Below are positions 25,100 to 33,762 of a stretch of 64,000 bases of DNA, in pieces (the first letter of the stretch is position 1; each line of letters opens with the position of its first letter). This stretch comes from Kribbella sp. NBC_00382. Lineage in GTDB: Bacteria; Actinomycetota; Actinomycetes; Propionibacteriales; Kribbellaceae. Below the pieces are notes generated by a model. The model saw only the letters and a list, made by a program, of their open reading frames with translations. It searched no databases and had not been told where the DNA came from. The position numbers and the translations under genes were made by a program. The stretch lies in the NCBI RefSeq assembly GCF_036067295.1, contig NZ_CP107954.1, positions 3,658,001 to 3,722,000 on the forward strand, given 5' to 3'.

Positions 25100-25450
25100 C
25101 TACTGGTGGATGTGCTGCACCCAGTCGGCCGGTACTGCGCCCTCCGGGCCAGGGGTCGGCTGGTCGACCGGGTGGTTGCCCGGCGGGGCCAGCTCGGGGC
25201 CTTCGACGATCTGCTCGGTGGTGTAGTCCCAGAACCAGTCCTCGCCCGGCTCGTAGGACTGGATGATCGGGTGGCCCGTCTCCGCGGCATGCGCGCTGGC
25301 GTGCTGCTCGGGCGAGCTGTCGCAGCAGCCGATGTGCCCGCACTCGGCGCAGCGGCGCAGGTGGAACCACCAGCCGCCACCGTCGGTGCACTCGACACAG
25401 CCCGGCCCCGAAGGCGCGACCTCAGGCCGGATCCCGGCGTCGTTCGTCAT
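25100..25450 (-). CDS. UBP-type zinc finger protein
   Basis: 116-aa protein dominated by a UBP (ubiquitin-protease type) zinc finger: [20 protein letters not shown], then HIGCCDSS and [12 protein letters not shown] supply the Cys/His zinc ligands. In bacteria this domain occurs as a stand-alone protein with unknown partner. ATG 25450, followed on the same strand by the cysteine-free bL36 gene after 61 bases. Zinc-related context suggests joint regulation, which is inferred. Confidence 0.88.
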   Translation of the reverse strand: MTNDAGIRPEVAPSGPGCVECTDGGGWWFHLRRCAECGHIGCCDSSPEQHASAHAAETGHPIIQSYEPGEDWFWDYTTEQIVEGPELAPPGNHPVDQPTPGPEGAVPADWVQHIHQ

Positions 25451-25544
25451 CCCAATGTCCTTCCGTCGGTGACTCGCAGCACCAAGCCTGACACAAGGGT
25501 TTCCGGGCTCTCCGGATTGGAGATAATGACAAGAGGGCTGCCTA

Positions 25545-26750
25545 TTAACTACCGGGTACGGTCAGCAGCTCGGCGAAGACCGTGTCGAGGGCTAGCCGGG
25601 CCGCGCCGAGGGCGACCGAGTCGGCGCCCATCGTCGAGGTGACCACCTCGAGCGGCACGAGGGTCAACTTGGCCAGCTCGCGCCGGAACGGTTCGGCGAT
25701 GATCGCGCCTCCGCGCGACATACCGCCGCCCAGGACGACGACCTCGGGGTCGACGGCCAGTGCCAGGACGGCCGCGCCGCGCGCCAGTACCTCGGCAAAC
25801 TCGATCAAGACGCGCAGGCTCTCGGTGTCCTGCAAGGCGGCCGAGGCGATCACGAACTCGCCTTCGCGGCCGGGTGGAGCGCCGGCCTCGGCGGCCAAAG
25901 CGGCACCGCGAGCATGCAGTCGGTCGACGGCTGCCTCCCAGCCGAGCATCGGCAGAGCGCCTATCTCACCGGCGGCTCCATGCCGACCCTGATGGACCTG
26001 TCCATCGATCAGTACTCCGGCGCCCGCGCGATGTCCGGCGAACATGTAGACGATGTCCCGATGGTCCTGCGCTGCGCCCTTCCAGTGCTCGGCCAAGGCG
26101 GCGAGCTTCACGTCATTGGCCACGGCGACGGTCTGGCCGAGGCCCTTGGAAAGGGCTTGTGCCACGTCGATCTCGGTGAAGCCAGGCAGTGAGTACGGCG
26201 CCAGCCCCGACCCGACCGGTCCGACCCGTACGTCGGACACGCCCTCCGCCGCCCGTAGCGTTCCAGTGATCCCGCAGGCGATGCCGGTGATCGCGGTCGG
26301 CTCCAGCTCGGCGTCGGTCCAGCAGGCCTTGGTGGTGTCGATCGCCGCCTGCAGTCGGTCCTTCGCCGGCAGGTCGGGGTCGAGTTCGACTCGGTGGCTG
26401 GCCAGGGTGTTGCCGCGCAGATCGGTGACGACGGCCATCGCCTTGTGGGCGCCGATGTCGATACCGCTGACGTAGCCGGACTCGGCGCGGAACTTGAAGT
26501 GGCGGGCCGGGCGGCCGGCGCTGCGGCCTGATGTCGTGCGCGGTGGCGCGGTCTCCTCGACGCGGCCTTCGGTGAGTAGCTCGGCGAGCAGGTCCTCGGC
26601 GGTCGGGCGGGAGACGCCGACCACCACGCGGAGCTCGCGCAGCGTCAGGCTCGGCGCGTTCACGAAGGCGCTCAGGGCCGCGGAGAGGTTGAGCCTGCGC
26701 AGCAACGACGAGTCGCCCAGCCGTCCGCCCGCCCTGGTGTCTTGACTCAT
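25545..26750 (-). CDS. ROK-family transcriptional regulator (importer 2)
   Basis: 401-aa repressor with an N-terminal winged helix (about 25-75; LTLRELRVVVGVSRPTAEDLLAEL split around GVSRPTAED) and a C-terminal ROK sugar-kinase-like domain (IDIGAHKAMAVV, AGAGVLIDGQVHQG, AAGEIGALP). The CxCGxxGC zinc motif usual in ROK kinases is absent, so it is probably a sensor without kinase activity. It is divergent from the binder gene of importer 2 over 81 bases that contain direct repeats, and likely represses it. The open frame continues upstream as antisense to the importer genes, which is a shadow; ATG 26750 is the real start. Confidence 0.88.
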   Translation of the reverse strand: MSQDTRAGGRLGDSSLLRRLNLSAALSAFVNAPSLTLRELRVVVGVSRPTAEDLLAELLTEGRVEETAPPRTTSGRSAGRPARHFKFRAESGYVSGIDIGAHKAMAVVTDLRGNTLASHRVELDPDLPAKDRLQAAIDTTKACWTDAELEPTAITGIACGITGTLRAAEGVSDVRVGPVGSGLAPYSLPGFTEIDVAQALSKGLGQTVAVANDVKLAALAEHWKGAAQDHRDIVYMFAGHRAGAGVLIDGQVHQGRHGAAGEIGALPMLGWEAAVDRLHARGAALAAEAGAPPGREGEFVIASAALQDTESLRVLIEFAEVLARGAAVLALAVDPEVVVLGGGMSRGGAIIAEPFRRELAKLTLVPLEVVTSTMGADSVALGAARLALDTVFAELLTVPGS

Positions 26751-26784
26751 CCGAGATCTCGTCCCTATGCTCGCCGCGTCGATA

Positions 26785-26806
26785 TTGCTAATTGACTTGC
26801 TTATTG
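26785..26806. repeat. Tandem direct repeats TTGCTAATTG / TTGCTTATTG between ROK gene and importer 2
   Basis: Two 10-base near-identical repeats 12 bases apart (26785-26794 and 26797-26806), in an AT-rich island of a GC-rich genome, in the 81-base divergent promoter. A likely ROK-protein or RNA-polymerase recognition region; direct instead of inverted arrangement is unusual for ROK proteins. Confidence 0.4.
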
Positions 26807-26831
26807 TATCGGCTGACCCGGAGGTCCGCTC

Positions 26832-28124
26832 ATGGCTGCACGGTGGAGTGGCGTTGTCGCGGTGGCGACCCTTCTGACAGTAACGGTCGCTGGTTGTACG
26901 AGCGGCGGCAAGGCGAAGGACAGCGCGGCGGGTGGCGACGTCGAGCTGACCATGCTCACCTTCGAGACGCCGAACCTGCCGGCCTCGCTGTGGGACTCGG
27001 CGATCGCCCGCGTCTCGCAGAAGGTGCCGGGCGTCAAGATCAAGAAGCTCGTCACGCCGAACGTCGACCGCACGACGTATGCCAAACAGCTCGCCAGCTC
27101 GGGCCAACTGCCGGACATCATGCTCGCGGTCAACCCGCAGGGTTTCGCTGAGGGCGGCCAGCTCGCGGACTTCAGCAAGGACGAGCTGAAGGACTTCGCC
27201 AGCCCGGAGTCGGGCGCGATCAAGGGCAAGGTCTACCAGCTGCCCACCAACGCGCAGCCGCAGTCGTTGCTCTACTACAACAAGGCCGACTTCACGAAGG
27301 CCGGTATCACCGCCCCGCCTAAGACGTGGACCGAACTCCTCACGGCCTGCGCCAAGCTGAAGTCGGCCGGCATCACACCGATCGCGGTCGGCGGTGGCGG
27401 GCAGGACACCTTCGCCAGCATGTACAGCTGGGTCGGCACGGTCGGTACCGACGTCTACCTCAGCGATCCCGGGTTCTCGAAAGAGATCACCGACGGGTCG
27501 AAGACGTTCGACGACCCGCTGTTCGTGAAGGCGACCGACAAGGTCGCGCAGTTGGCCAAGCTCGGCTACCTGGACCCGAAGGGCACCAGCCGCTCGTACG
27601 CCGATCACGAGAAGGCCTTCCGGGCCGGCTCGGCCGCGATGTACCCGATGGGGTCGTGGTTCGCGACCTCGGCGGACAACGACAAGCCCAAGTTCGCGGT
27701 CGGGGTTTTCGCCTGGCCGTCCGACGACGGCAAGGCGGTGGTACCGACGCTGACCGGTGGTGGGCTGAGTGTCAGCGCGAAGGCCGAGAACGTCGACCTG
27801 GCAAAGAAGTTCGCGCTCGAGTGGACCAAGGACAAGGAGACGTCGGACGCCTTCACCAAGGCGGACGGCACCTTCAACACGGTCGCCGGGTACCAACCGC
27901 CGGCCGACATGGGTCCGCTGTTCCAGCAGACGCTGGCGATCTACAACCAGGCGGTGAAGGACAAGACGGTGACCCCGGCGCTCTCGATCGAGCAGGGCGA
28001 CAACGGGTTGCCGGCCGATCTGACCGTGCCTGTCCAGCAACTCGCGGTCGAGCTGCTGACCGGCAAGTCGGATGCAAAGACCGTGATCGGCAAGCTGGAC
28101 AAGGAATACGCCGCACTCAAGTGA
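26832..28124 (+). CDS. Sugar ABC transporter substrate-binding lipoprotein (importer 2)
   Basis: 430-aa lipoprotein binder; signal peptide and lipobox VAGC with Cys22, then TSGG. Mature sequence shows the SBP fold of CUT1 systems (LPDIMLAVNPQG, NAQPQSLLYYNKADF, YPMGSWF). Start ATG 26832 has GGAGGT seven bases upstream. First of four genes: binder, MalF-type, MalG-type, GH36 alpha-galactosidase. The enzyme suggests that the substrate is an alpha-galactoside such as melibiose or raffinose. Regulated by the divergent ROK protein. Confidence 0.92.
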   Translation: MAARWSGVVAVATLLTVTVAGCTSGGKAKDSAAGGDVELTMLTFETPNLPASLWDSAIARVSQKVPGVKIKKLVTPNVDRTTYAKQLASSGQLPDIMLAVNPQGFAEGGQLADFSKDELKDFASPESGAIKGKVYQLPTNAQPQSLLYYNKADFTKAGITAPPKTWTELLTACAKLKSAGITPIAVGGGGQDTFASMYSWVGTVGTDVYLSDPGFSKEITDGSKTFDDPLFVKATDKVAQLAKLGYLDPKGTSRSYADHEKAFRAGSAAMYPMGSWFATSADNDKPKFAVGVFAWPSDDGKAVVPTLTGGGLSVSAKAENVDLAKKFALEWTKDKETSDAFTKADGTFNTVAGYQPPADMGPLFQQTLAIYNQAVKDKTVTPALSIEQGDNGLPADLTVPVQQLAVELLTGKSDAKTVIGKLDKEYAALK

Positions 28125-28134
28125 GGGGCTGACC

Positions 28135-28953
28135 ATGCTGCGGCGTGCTCGCGAGTTCTCCGGCTTCGCTCTGCCCGGGCTGTTCCTGTACGCCGCCCTG
28201 GTGCTGGTACCGATCGTCTGGACGGTCGTGCTCGGCTTCACCGACCGGAACCGGTTCGACCCGGCGACCAGTTTCGTGGGGTTCGGCCAGTTCCAGCGGC
28301 TGGCGCAGGACGACCAGTTCTGGCTGGTGCTGAAGAACACCTTCGTCGTCACCACGATCGTCGTGATCGTGCCGAACGTACTCGGCCTGGCGCTGGCCAT
28401 GCTGCTCGACCGGGACACGCTGCTCTACCGGTTGCTGCGCTCGGTGTTCTTCACCCCGGTCATCCTCAGCGGCATCGTAGTCAGCGTCATGTGGCAGAAC
28501 CTGCTCCGGCCCTGGCTGGCGGATCCGGGGATGGCGTTGTTCTCGATCAGCGGGATCCTCTGCTGGCAGCTGCTCGGGTTCTGCGTCGTGGTGTACCTCG
28601 CGGGGCTGAACGCAGTACCGAAGGAGCTGTATGAGGCGGCGACCGTGGACGGTGCCGGGCGGTGGCGGCGGTTCCGGTCGGTGACCTGGCCGATGATCGC
28701 GCCGTCGGTGACGATCAACACGGTGATGCTGCTGATCAGCGGCTTCAAGGTCTACGAGCACATCCTGGTACTGACGAACGGCGGCCCCGGTCGCAACACC
28801 ACCGCGTCGATCGCCTTCGACGTGATCGAGAAAGGCGTGCGCGGCGACCGGATCGGGTTCGCCGCGGCCGAGGCGACGGTGATGCTGGCGATCATCGTGC
28901 TGCTGAGCGGTGTCGTCCTGCGGCTGCTGCAGCGTCGTGAGGTGGAGCTGTGA
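28135..28953 (+). CDS. CUT1 sugar ABC permease, MalF-type (importer 2)
   Basis: 272-aa membrane protein, six TM helices, EAA loop YEAATVDGAGRWRRFRSV. Starts 10 bases after the binder stop. Its shorter N-tail (LRRAREFSGF) is typical of permeases with an early TM1. Coupled by a 4-base overlap (GTGA) to the second permease. Confidence 0.92.
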   Translation: MLRRAREFSGFALPGLFLYAALVLVPIVWTVVLGFTDRNRFDPATSFVGFGQFQRLAQDDQFWLVLKNTFVVTTIVVIVPNVLGLALAMLLDRDTLLYRLLRSVFFTPVILSGIVVSVMWQNLLRPWLADPGMALFSISGILCWQLLGFCVVVYLAGLNAVPKELYEAATVDGAGRWRRFRSVTWPMIAPSVTINTVMLLISGFKVYEHILVLTNGGPGRNTTASIAFDVIEKGVRGDRIGFAAAEATVMLAIIVLLSGVVLRLLQRREVEL

Positions 28954-29756
28954 GGGCGGCACTGCGGCCGGTTGCCGCGATCGCCTTAGCGGCCGTGTTT
29001 TTCTTCCCGGTCTACCGTCTCGTCAACGGCATGCTCAAGCCTGCTGGCGAAATCCAGTCGTCGCCCCTCGGTCCTTTGACGGGCGCGAACTTGCAGGCGG
29101 TACTGGGTCGCGAAGACGGCCTGTACTGGTCGGCGTTGCTCAACAGCATCCAGATCACCGTGTTCTCGGTGGTGCTGTTGACGCTGTTGTCGGCGATGCT
29201 CGCGCATTATCTGGTGCGCTCGAAGGCGCGCTGGACGAAGCCGGCCATGCTGATGTTGCTGGCAGGGTTGATGATTCCGCCCGCTGTGATCCTGCAGCCG
29301 ATCACCCAGGTGCTCGGTGCTCTTGGATTGATGAACTCGGTCGCGGGCGTGGTTTGCAGCAATGTCGCGTACTACCTGCCGTTCGGCGTCTTCGTCTTCG
29401 CCGGCTTCATCCGGACCGTGCCGGTGGAGATGGAGGAGGCGGCGAGCATCGACGGCGCGAGCCGGTTCCGGCTGTTCTGGCAGGTCGTCTTCCCGACTCT
29501 TCGGCCGGCCGCGGCGAGCGTGCTGATCTTCCTCGGCGTCTGGGTCTGGAACGACTTCCTCAGTCCACTCATCATCCTCGGCCCGGAAGCAGGTACCACC
29601 GTGACAGTCGGCGTCTACCGGTCGGTCGGGGAGTACTCGACGAACTTCGGCACGCTCTACGCGTTCTCGTTCCTGGCCTCGTTGCCGGTGCTGCTCTTCT
29701 TCGTGGCGCTGCAGAAGCAGTTCGTCGCCGGGCTCACGGCGGGGGCGGTCAAGTGA
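28950..29756 (+). CDS. CUT1 sugar ABC permease, MalG-type (importer 2)
   Basis: 268-aa permease with EAA loop EEAASIDGASRFRLFWQVV and six TM helices. Starts GTG 28950 overlapping the first permease stop, and ends in GTGA overlapping the alpha-galactosidase start. Together with the MalF-type partner it forms the channel; the ATPase is encoded elsewhere. Confidence 0.92.
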   Translation: MRAALRPVAAIALAAVFFFPVYRLVNGMLKPAGEIQSSPLGPLTGANLQAVLGREDGLYWSALLNSIQITVFSVVLLTLLSAMLAHYLVRSKARWTKPAMLMLLAGLMIPPAVILQPITQVLGALGLMNSVAGVVCSNVAYYLPFGVFVFAGFIRTVPVEMEEAASIDGASRFRLFWQVVFPTLRPAAASVLIFLGVWVWNDFLSPLIILGPEAGTTVTVGVYRSVGEYSTNFGTLYAFSFLASLPVLLFFVALQKQFVAGLTAGAVK

Positions 29757-31858
29757 GCGTCAGCTTCGCCGATGGGGTGCTGGTGCTCCAGACACCCGGT
29801 ACTACGTACGCGGCGTACTGCGGGGCCGATGACATTCCGCTGCATTGCTATTGGGGTCCACGGATTGCGTCGGCCGATGCTGTCGTGCTGGCGGCCGGGA
29901 TGGCGGGGCGGCTGGCGGTTGAGTGGCCGAGCTTTCGGTCGGCGGCCAATGGGCATGAGGAGTACCCGTTGGAGGGACGGCTGCAGTTCGGGCGGGCTGC
30001 TTTGTCGTTGGAGTTTCCGGGGGCTGTTCGGAGTACGGAATGGACGTTGGCCGGGCATTTGGTGCATGACGAGCATCATGTGGAGTTGATGTTCGACGTA
30101 CAGCGGTACGAGGTGAGCGTTAGCCTGCATTACCGGGTTTATGAGGACACGGACGTGATTGATCGGTGGGCCTCGTTGCGTAATGGGCCTGGGGTTGTCG
30201 ACGTGCATCGCTTCGACTCGGCGGCGTGGGTGATGCCGGAATGGGAGCGGCATCGCCTCTCGCATCTGACCGGGCGGTGGGCCGCGGAGACTCTGCTGCG
30301 GCGGGTGGAGTTGGTTGATGGGCGGTTCGTGTTGGAGAGCCGGCGGGGGACTACTTCGCATCATGCGAATCCTTGGTTTGCCATCGACGATGGGTCTGCG
30401 ACTGAGGACTTTGGCGGGGTTTACAGCGCCGCGTTGCATTGGAGTGGGTCGTGGCGGTTGCTGGCTCAGCGGGAGCTGGGGGAGCCGGCGCAGGTGCTCT
30501 TCGGGTGGGGGCATGAAGGGTTCGGGCCGCGGCGGTTGGCAGCGGGGGAGGTACTGGAGACGCCGGTGAGTTCGGGGTTGTTCAGTGCTGCTGGCTTTGG
30601 CGGGGTCAGCCGGATGTGGCATGCGTATGCGTTGGGGCAGGTGTTGCCGCGGGCTGCGGAGGACCGGCCGGTGTTGTTCAACTCTTGGGAGGCGACCGGG
30701 TTTTCTGTGGATGAGGCGGGGCAGCTTGGATTGGCTCGGCAGGCGGCTTCGTTGGGGTGCGAGTTGTTTGTGCTGGATGACGGGTGGTTCGGGCGGCGGT
30801 CCTCGGATGCGGCCGGGCTTGGGGATTGGTGGGTTTCCCGGGAGCGGTTTCCTCGCGGGTTGGAGCCGCTGATCGACGAGGTGCATGAGCTGGGGATGGG
30901 GTTCGGGTTGTGGGTCGAGCCGGAGATGGTGAATCCCGACTCGGATCTGTACCGGGCGCATCCGGACTGGGTGTATCGGTTCGAGGGACGGTCGCCGGCG
31001 TTGATGCGGAACCAGCTGGTGCTGAACTTGGCTCGGCCTGACGTGGCGCAGTGGGTTTTGCGTGAGCTGGATTCGTTGCTGTCGGCCCATGACTTGCAGT
31101 TCGTGAAATGGGATATGAACCGGCCTGTTGCTGATGCGGGGTGGCCGTCTGCTCCTGGGGCGGTGGGGCGGATTTGGTTCGATCATGTGACTGCTGTCTA
31201 TTCGATTCTCGATGTGCTGCGGGAGAAGCATCCGGGGGTGGCGTTCGAGGCGTGCTCGGGTGGGGGCGGGCGGGTCGATCTCGGGATGATGGCGCGGTCG
31301 GACCAGTTCTGGGTGTCGGACAACACGGATGCGCTGGATCGACGGTCCATTCAGCACGGGTTCAGTCAGGTGTATCCGGCGCGGACGATGGCTTGCTGGG
31401 TGACGGATCAGCCTTCATTCATCAACAAGCGGGTCGGGGTGCCGTTGGAGTATCGGTTCCACGTGGCGATGGCTGGGGTGTTGGGGATCGGGGGCGACCT
31501 GGCTGCGTGGAGTGTTGATGAGCTGGCGTTGGCGCGGGAGCTTGTCGCGGAGTACAAGGTCATCCGGCCGCTGGTGCAGCACGGGACGCAGTACCGGCTG
31601 GGGGTGCCGGGGCGGGAGTTGTCTGCCGTTCAGTACGTGAGCGCGGATCGTGCGGAGTCCGTCGTACTGGCGTACCAGGAGGCCCAGCAGTTCGACAGCG
31701 TTCCACGGCCGTTGCAGCTGCGCGGGCTGGACGCTGACGCTGTCTACTCCGTGGATGGCTTGGAGCTGACCGGGGCGGCGCTGATGTCGTACGGGCTGGT
31801 TTTGCACCTCACCGGCGACTATGCGAGCCGAGTGATCCGGCTGGAAAGAGTTTTGTGA
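29753..31858 (+). CDS. GH36 alpha-galactosidase
   Basis: 701-aa glycoside hydrolase family 36 enzyme: N-terminal beta-supersandwich, central TIM barrel (about 310-640) and C-terminal beta domain. Nucleophile Asp454 in KWDMNR, acid/base Asp523 in SDNTDALDR, and the substrate-loop CSGGGGR are all present. No signal peptide, so it splits imported alpha-galactosides in the cytoplasm. GTG 29753 overlaps the permease stop; the longer open frame upstream is a shadow. The coding style is noticeably more TTG/GGG/GTT-rich than the permease genes before it. Confidence 0.94.
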   Translation: MSVSFADGVLVLQTPGTTYAAYCGADDIPLHCYWGPRIASADAVVLAAGMAGRLAVEWPSFRSAANGHEEYPLEGRLQFGRAALSLEFPGAVRSTEWTLAGHLVHDEHHVELMFDVQRYEVSVSLHYRVYEDTDVIDRWASLRNGPGVVDVHRFDSAAWVMPEWERHRLSHLTGRWAAETLLRRVELVDGRFVLESRRGTTSHHANPWFAIDDGSATEDFGGVYSAALHWSGSWRLLAQRELGEPAQVLFGWGHEGFGPRRLAAGEVLETPVSSGLFSAAGFGGVSRMWHAYALGQVLPRAAEDRPVLFNSWEATGFSVDEAGQLGLARQAASLGCELFVLDDGWFGRRSSDAAGLGDWWVSRERFPRGLEPLIDEVHELGMGFGLWVEPEMVNPDSDLYRAHPDWVYRFEGRSPALMRNQLVLNLARPDVAQWVLRELDSLLSAHDLQFVKWDMNRPVADAGWPSAPGAVGRIWFDHVTAVYSILDVLREKHPGVAFEACSGGGGRVDLGMMARSDQFWVSDNTDALDRRSIQHGFSQVYPARTMACWVTDQPSFINKRVGVPLEYRFHVAMAGVLGIGGDLAAWSVDELALARELVAEYKVIRPLVQHGTQYRLGVPGRELSAVQYVSADRAESVVLAYQEAQQFDSVPRPLQLRGLDADAVYSVDGLELTGAALMSYGLVLHLTGDYASRVIRLERVL

Positions 31859-31936
31859 GGGTGTCGATTTCGGGGTGGGGTCTTCGACGCTGGGGTGAGG
31901 CGGGCGATCGGACCGCTCTGGCGAGAGGGTAGTGAG

Positions 31937-32230
31937 ATGTCGTTTCAGGCGTACCTGGACAAGATCGAGGAGAAGACCGGGCTGACTCCGCGGCAGTTGG
32001 TGGAGCTGGCGCGGGAGCGGGGGTTCGAGGGGCCGTCGACCAAGGCGGGGGCGGTGTGCGACTGGCTGAAGGAGGACTACGAGCTGGGGCGCGGGCACGC
32101 GATGGCGCTGGTGTACGTGATCAAGAACGGCGCCACGATCGGCGACAAGCATGTCGGCACGACCGGCGTGCACCGCGACGAATCGAACACCCTGTGGCTG
32201 GACGGCAAGGCGACCAAGCCGGCCCTGTGA
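31937..32230 (+). CDS. DUF4287-domain protein
   Basis: 97-aa protein: SFQAYLDKIEEKTGLTPRQL, WLKEDYELGRGHAMALVYVI. This matches DUF4287, a small helical domain found alone or fused to DUF5655 in actinobacteria. Function unknown; a nucleic-acid or toxin-related role is not evident. ATG 31937 lies just after a GAGAGGG-type site. Stands 79 bases after the alpha-galactosidase. Confidence 0.8.
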   Translation: MSFQAYLDKIEEKTGLTPRQLVELARERGFEGPSTKAGAVCDWLKEDYELGRGHAMALVYVIKNGATIGDKHVGTTGVHRDESNTLWLDGKATKPAL

Positions 32231-32276
32231 CACGCTCGCCAGGCACTCTTTTGGTCAGCATGACAGGCTGCTCTCC

Positions 32277-32582
32277 ATGATCACGTGTGTCGTGGAGTAC
32301 GTCGTCGACCCGGCGAAGCTCGAGGCGTTCGAGGAGTTCGCCCAGCGATGGATCGCGCTGGTGAACGAGCACGGCGGCACGCATCACGGGTACTTCCTGC
32401 CGTCCGAGGGAGCCAGCGACAAGGCTCTGGCGCTCTTCAGCTTCCCGAGCCTGGCCGACTACGAGCAGTACCGGACCCTGTTCGGCGTACATCCCGACTT
32501 CATCGCGGCCGACCAGATCCGCGACGAAAGCGGATGCGTACTCCGGTACGACCGCAGCTTCATGCGCCCGGTCCTCGGCTGA
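32277..32582 (+). CDS. NIPSNAP-family protein
   Basis: 101-aa ferredoxin-like-fold protein: ITCVVEYVVDPAKLEAFEEF, GTHHGYFLPSEGASDKA, and a late Tyr-Arg pair typical of NIPSNAP domains. Function is poorly known; relatives include enzymes and stress proteins. ATG 32277. A membrane-protein gene follows 5 bases after the stop, so the two are likely co-transcribed. Confidence 0.82.
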   Translation: MITCVVEYVVDPAKLEAFEEFAQRWIALVNEHGGTHHGYFLPSEGASDKALALFSFPSLADYEQYRTLFGVHPDFIAADQIRDESGCVLRYDRSFMRPVLG

Positions 32583-32587
32583 CGACC

Positions 32588-32983
32588 ATGCGGACCTTCG
32601 TCTGGCGGTTGAGCTGGATCAGCTCGGTGGTGGTGGCGGTGTTCTCCGTCCTGATGCCGATCGTCGCGGAGCGCTCCGGCGCCGCGTACTGCGGCGCCGG
32701 AGTCTGCGACCCGAACGGCTACGCCACGATCTTCTACATCGGCGTCGGCGTCGTACTGACCGGCCTGAGCATCTCGGCGTACGCCTTCAGCAGGGCCCGC
32801 CGAGACGCCGGTCCGGCGCTCGGCCTGCTGACCTCCATCCTGCTGCTGGGCTTCATCGCCGGTGGCCGCGACGACATCCCCGGCTGGTTGACGGGACTTA
32901 CCTGGGTGGTCGGCGGCTGGTTCCTGGCGGTCAGCGTCACCGGTCTCGCCCTGCTCCGCGGAGACCGGCCGCCGCACGGGTAG
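32588..32983 (+). CDS. Small membrane protein (four TM)
   Basis: 131-aa protein with four predicted TM helices (starting MRTFVWRLSWISSVVVAVF). A loop with AAYCGAGVCDPNG after TM1 contains two cysteines that could form a disulfide outside the cell. No family recognised. It overlaps the TrmH-type gene by 1 base (TAGTG). Confidence 0.75.
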   Translation: MRTFVWRLSWISSVVVAVFSVLMPIVAERSGAAYCGAGVCDPNGYATIFYIGVGVVLTGLSISAYAFSRARRDAGPALGLLTSILLLGFIAGGRDDIPGWLTGLTWVVGGWFLAVSVTGLALLRGDRPPHG

Positions 32984-33762
32984 TGGCGCGGCGGTACGGT
33001 ACGACGGTGGATCAGGAGGCGCGGGAGAAGCTCTCTCCCCGGGACAAGTGGATCACCATCTTCGGGCGTAAGCCGGTGCTCGAGGCGCTGAACGATCCCG
33101 CGTTGTCGGTGGCGAAGGTCGTGGTCGCGGACAACGCCGGCGGCGGATCGCTGGACGAGATCCTGCGCGCCGCCTCCCGAACCGGTACGCCGGTGGAGCG
33201 CGCGACAGCGTCCCGGGTGAAGTGGCTGGCCGGCAACGGCAAGCACGACCAGGGTGTCGTTGCGGATGTCGACGCACCCCGGATGACTCCGCTGGCCGAC
33301 TTCGTCCGGGCGCGTGGCAAGCGGCCGACGAAGGTGTTCCTGCTGGACGGCGTCACCAACCCCGGCAACGTCGGGATGATCCTGCGCACCGCCACCGGCG
33401 CGGGCTTCGACGGCGTGATCCTGCCGCGAGCCGGTACGCCGCACGTCGGCCCGCTGGTCATCAAGGCGTCGGCCGGAATCGCCTTCCAGGCCCCGATCGT
33501 CAACGTCGCGACCGCAAAAGCCGCAGTCAACCTGCTGACCGAAGCCGGCTACCGTGTGTACGGCCTCTCGGCCCGCTCGAAGCAATCCCTCTTCAAAGCA
33601 GAACTGGCCGACCGCGCCGTCTTCGTCCTAGGCGGCGAAACCAACGGCATCACAGTCGCCACCGACGAAGACCTCCAGATCCCGCTGCACGCAGGGGTCG
33701 AGTCTTTGAACGTCGCCGTAGCCGCCGCCGTCGTAGCCTTCGAGGTCACCAACCGCGACTGA
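32983..33762 (+). CDS. TrmH/SpoU-family RNA 2'-O-methyltransferase
   Basis: 259-aa SAM-dependent SPOUT RNA methyltransferase. The knot motifs are present: DGVTNPGNVGMILRTA, FVLGGETNGI and SLNVAVAAAVVAFE. The N-terminal ~95 residues form the substrate-binding domain. Likely modifies rRNA or tRNA ribose; the target cannot be told from sequence. GTG 32983 (or GTG 33007) is the start. Its end overlaps the convergent ACT-domain gene by 17 bases. Confidence 0.92.
   Translation: MARRYGTTVDQEAREKLSPRDKWITIFGRKPVLEALNDPALSVAKVVVADNAGGGSLDEILRAASRTGTPVERATASRVKWLAGNGKHDQGVVADVDAPRMTPLADFVRARGKRPTKVFLLDGVTNPGNVGMILRTATGAGFDGVILPRAGTPHVGPLVIKASAGIAFQAPIVNVATAKAAVNLLTEAGYRVYGLSARSKQSLFKAELADRAVFVLGGETNGITVATDEDLQIPLHAGVESLNVAVAAAVVAFEVTNRD

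Noticed and set aside
26751..28418. Upstream extension of the ROK regulator frame over importer 2
   Set aside because: The extension is antisense to the binder and permease; the ATG at 26750 begins the family N-terminus.
29657..31357. 566-residue minus-strand frame opposite the alpha-galactosidase
   Set aside because: Pro/Arg/His-rich shadow of the GH36 gene, whose catalytic motifs are all in the plus frame.
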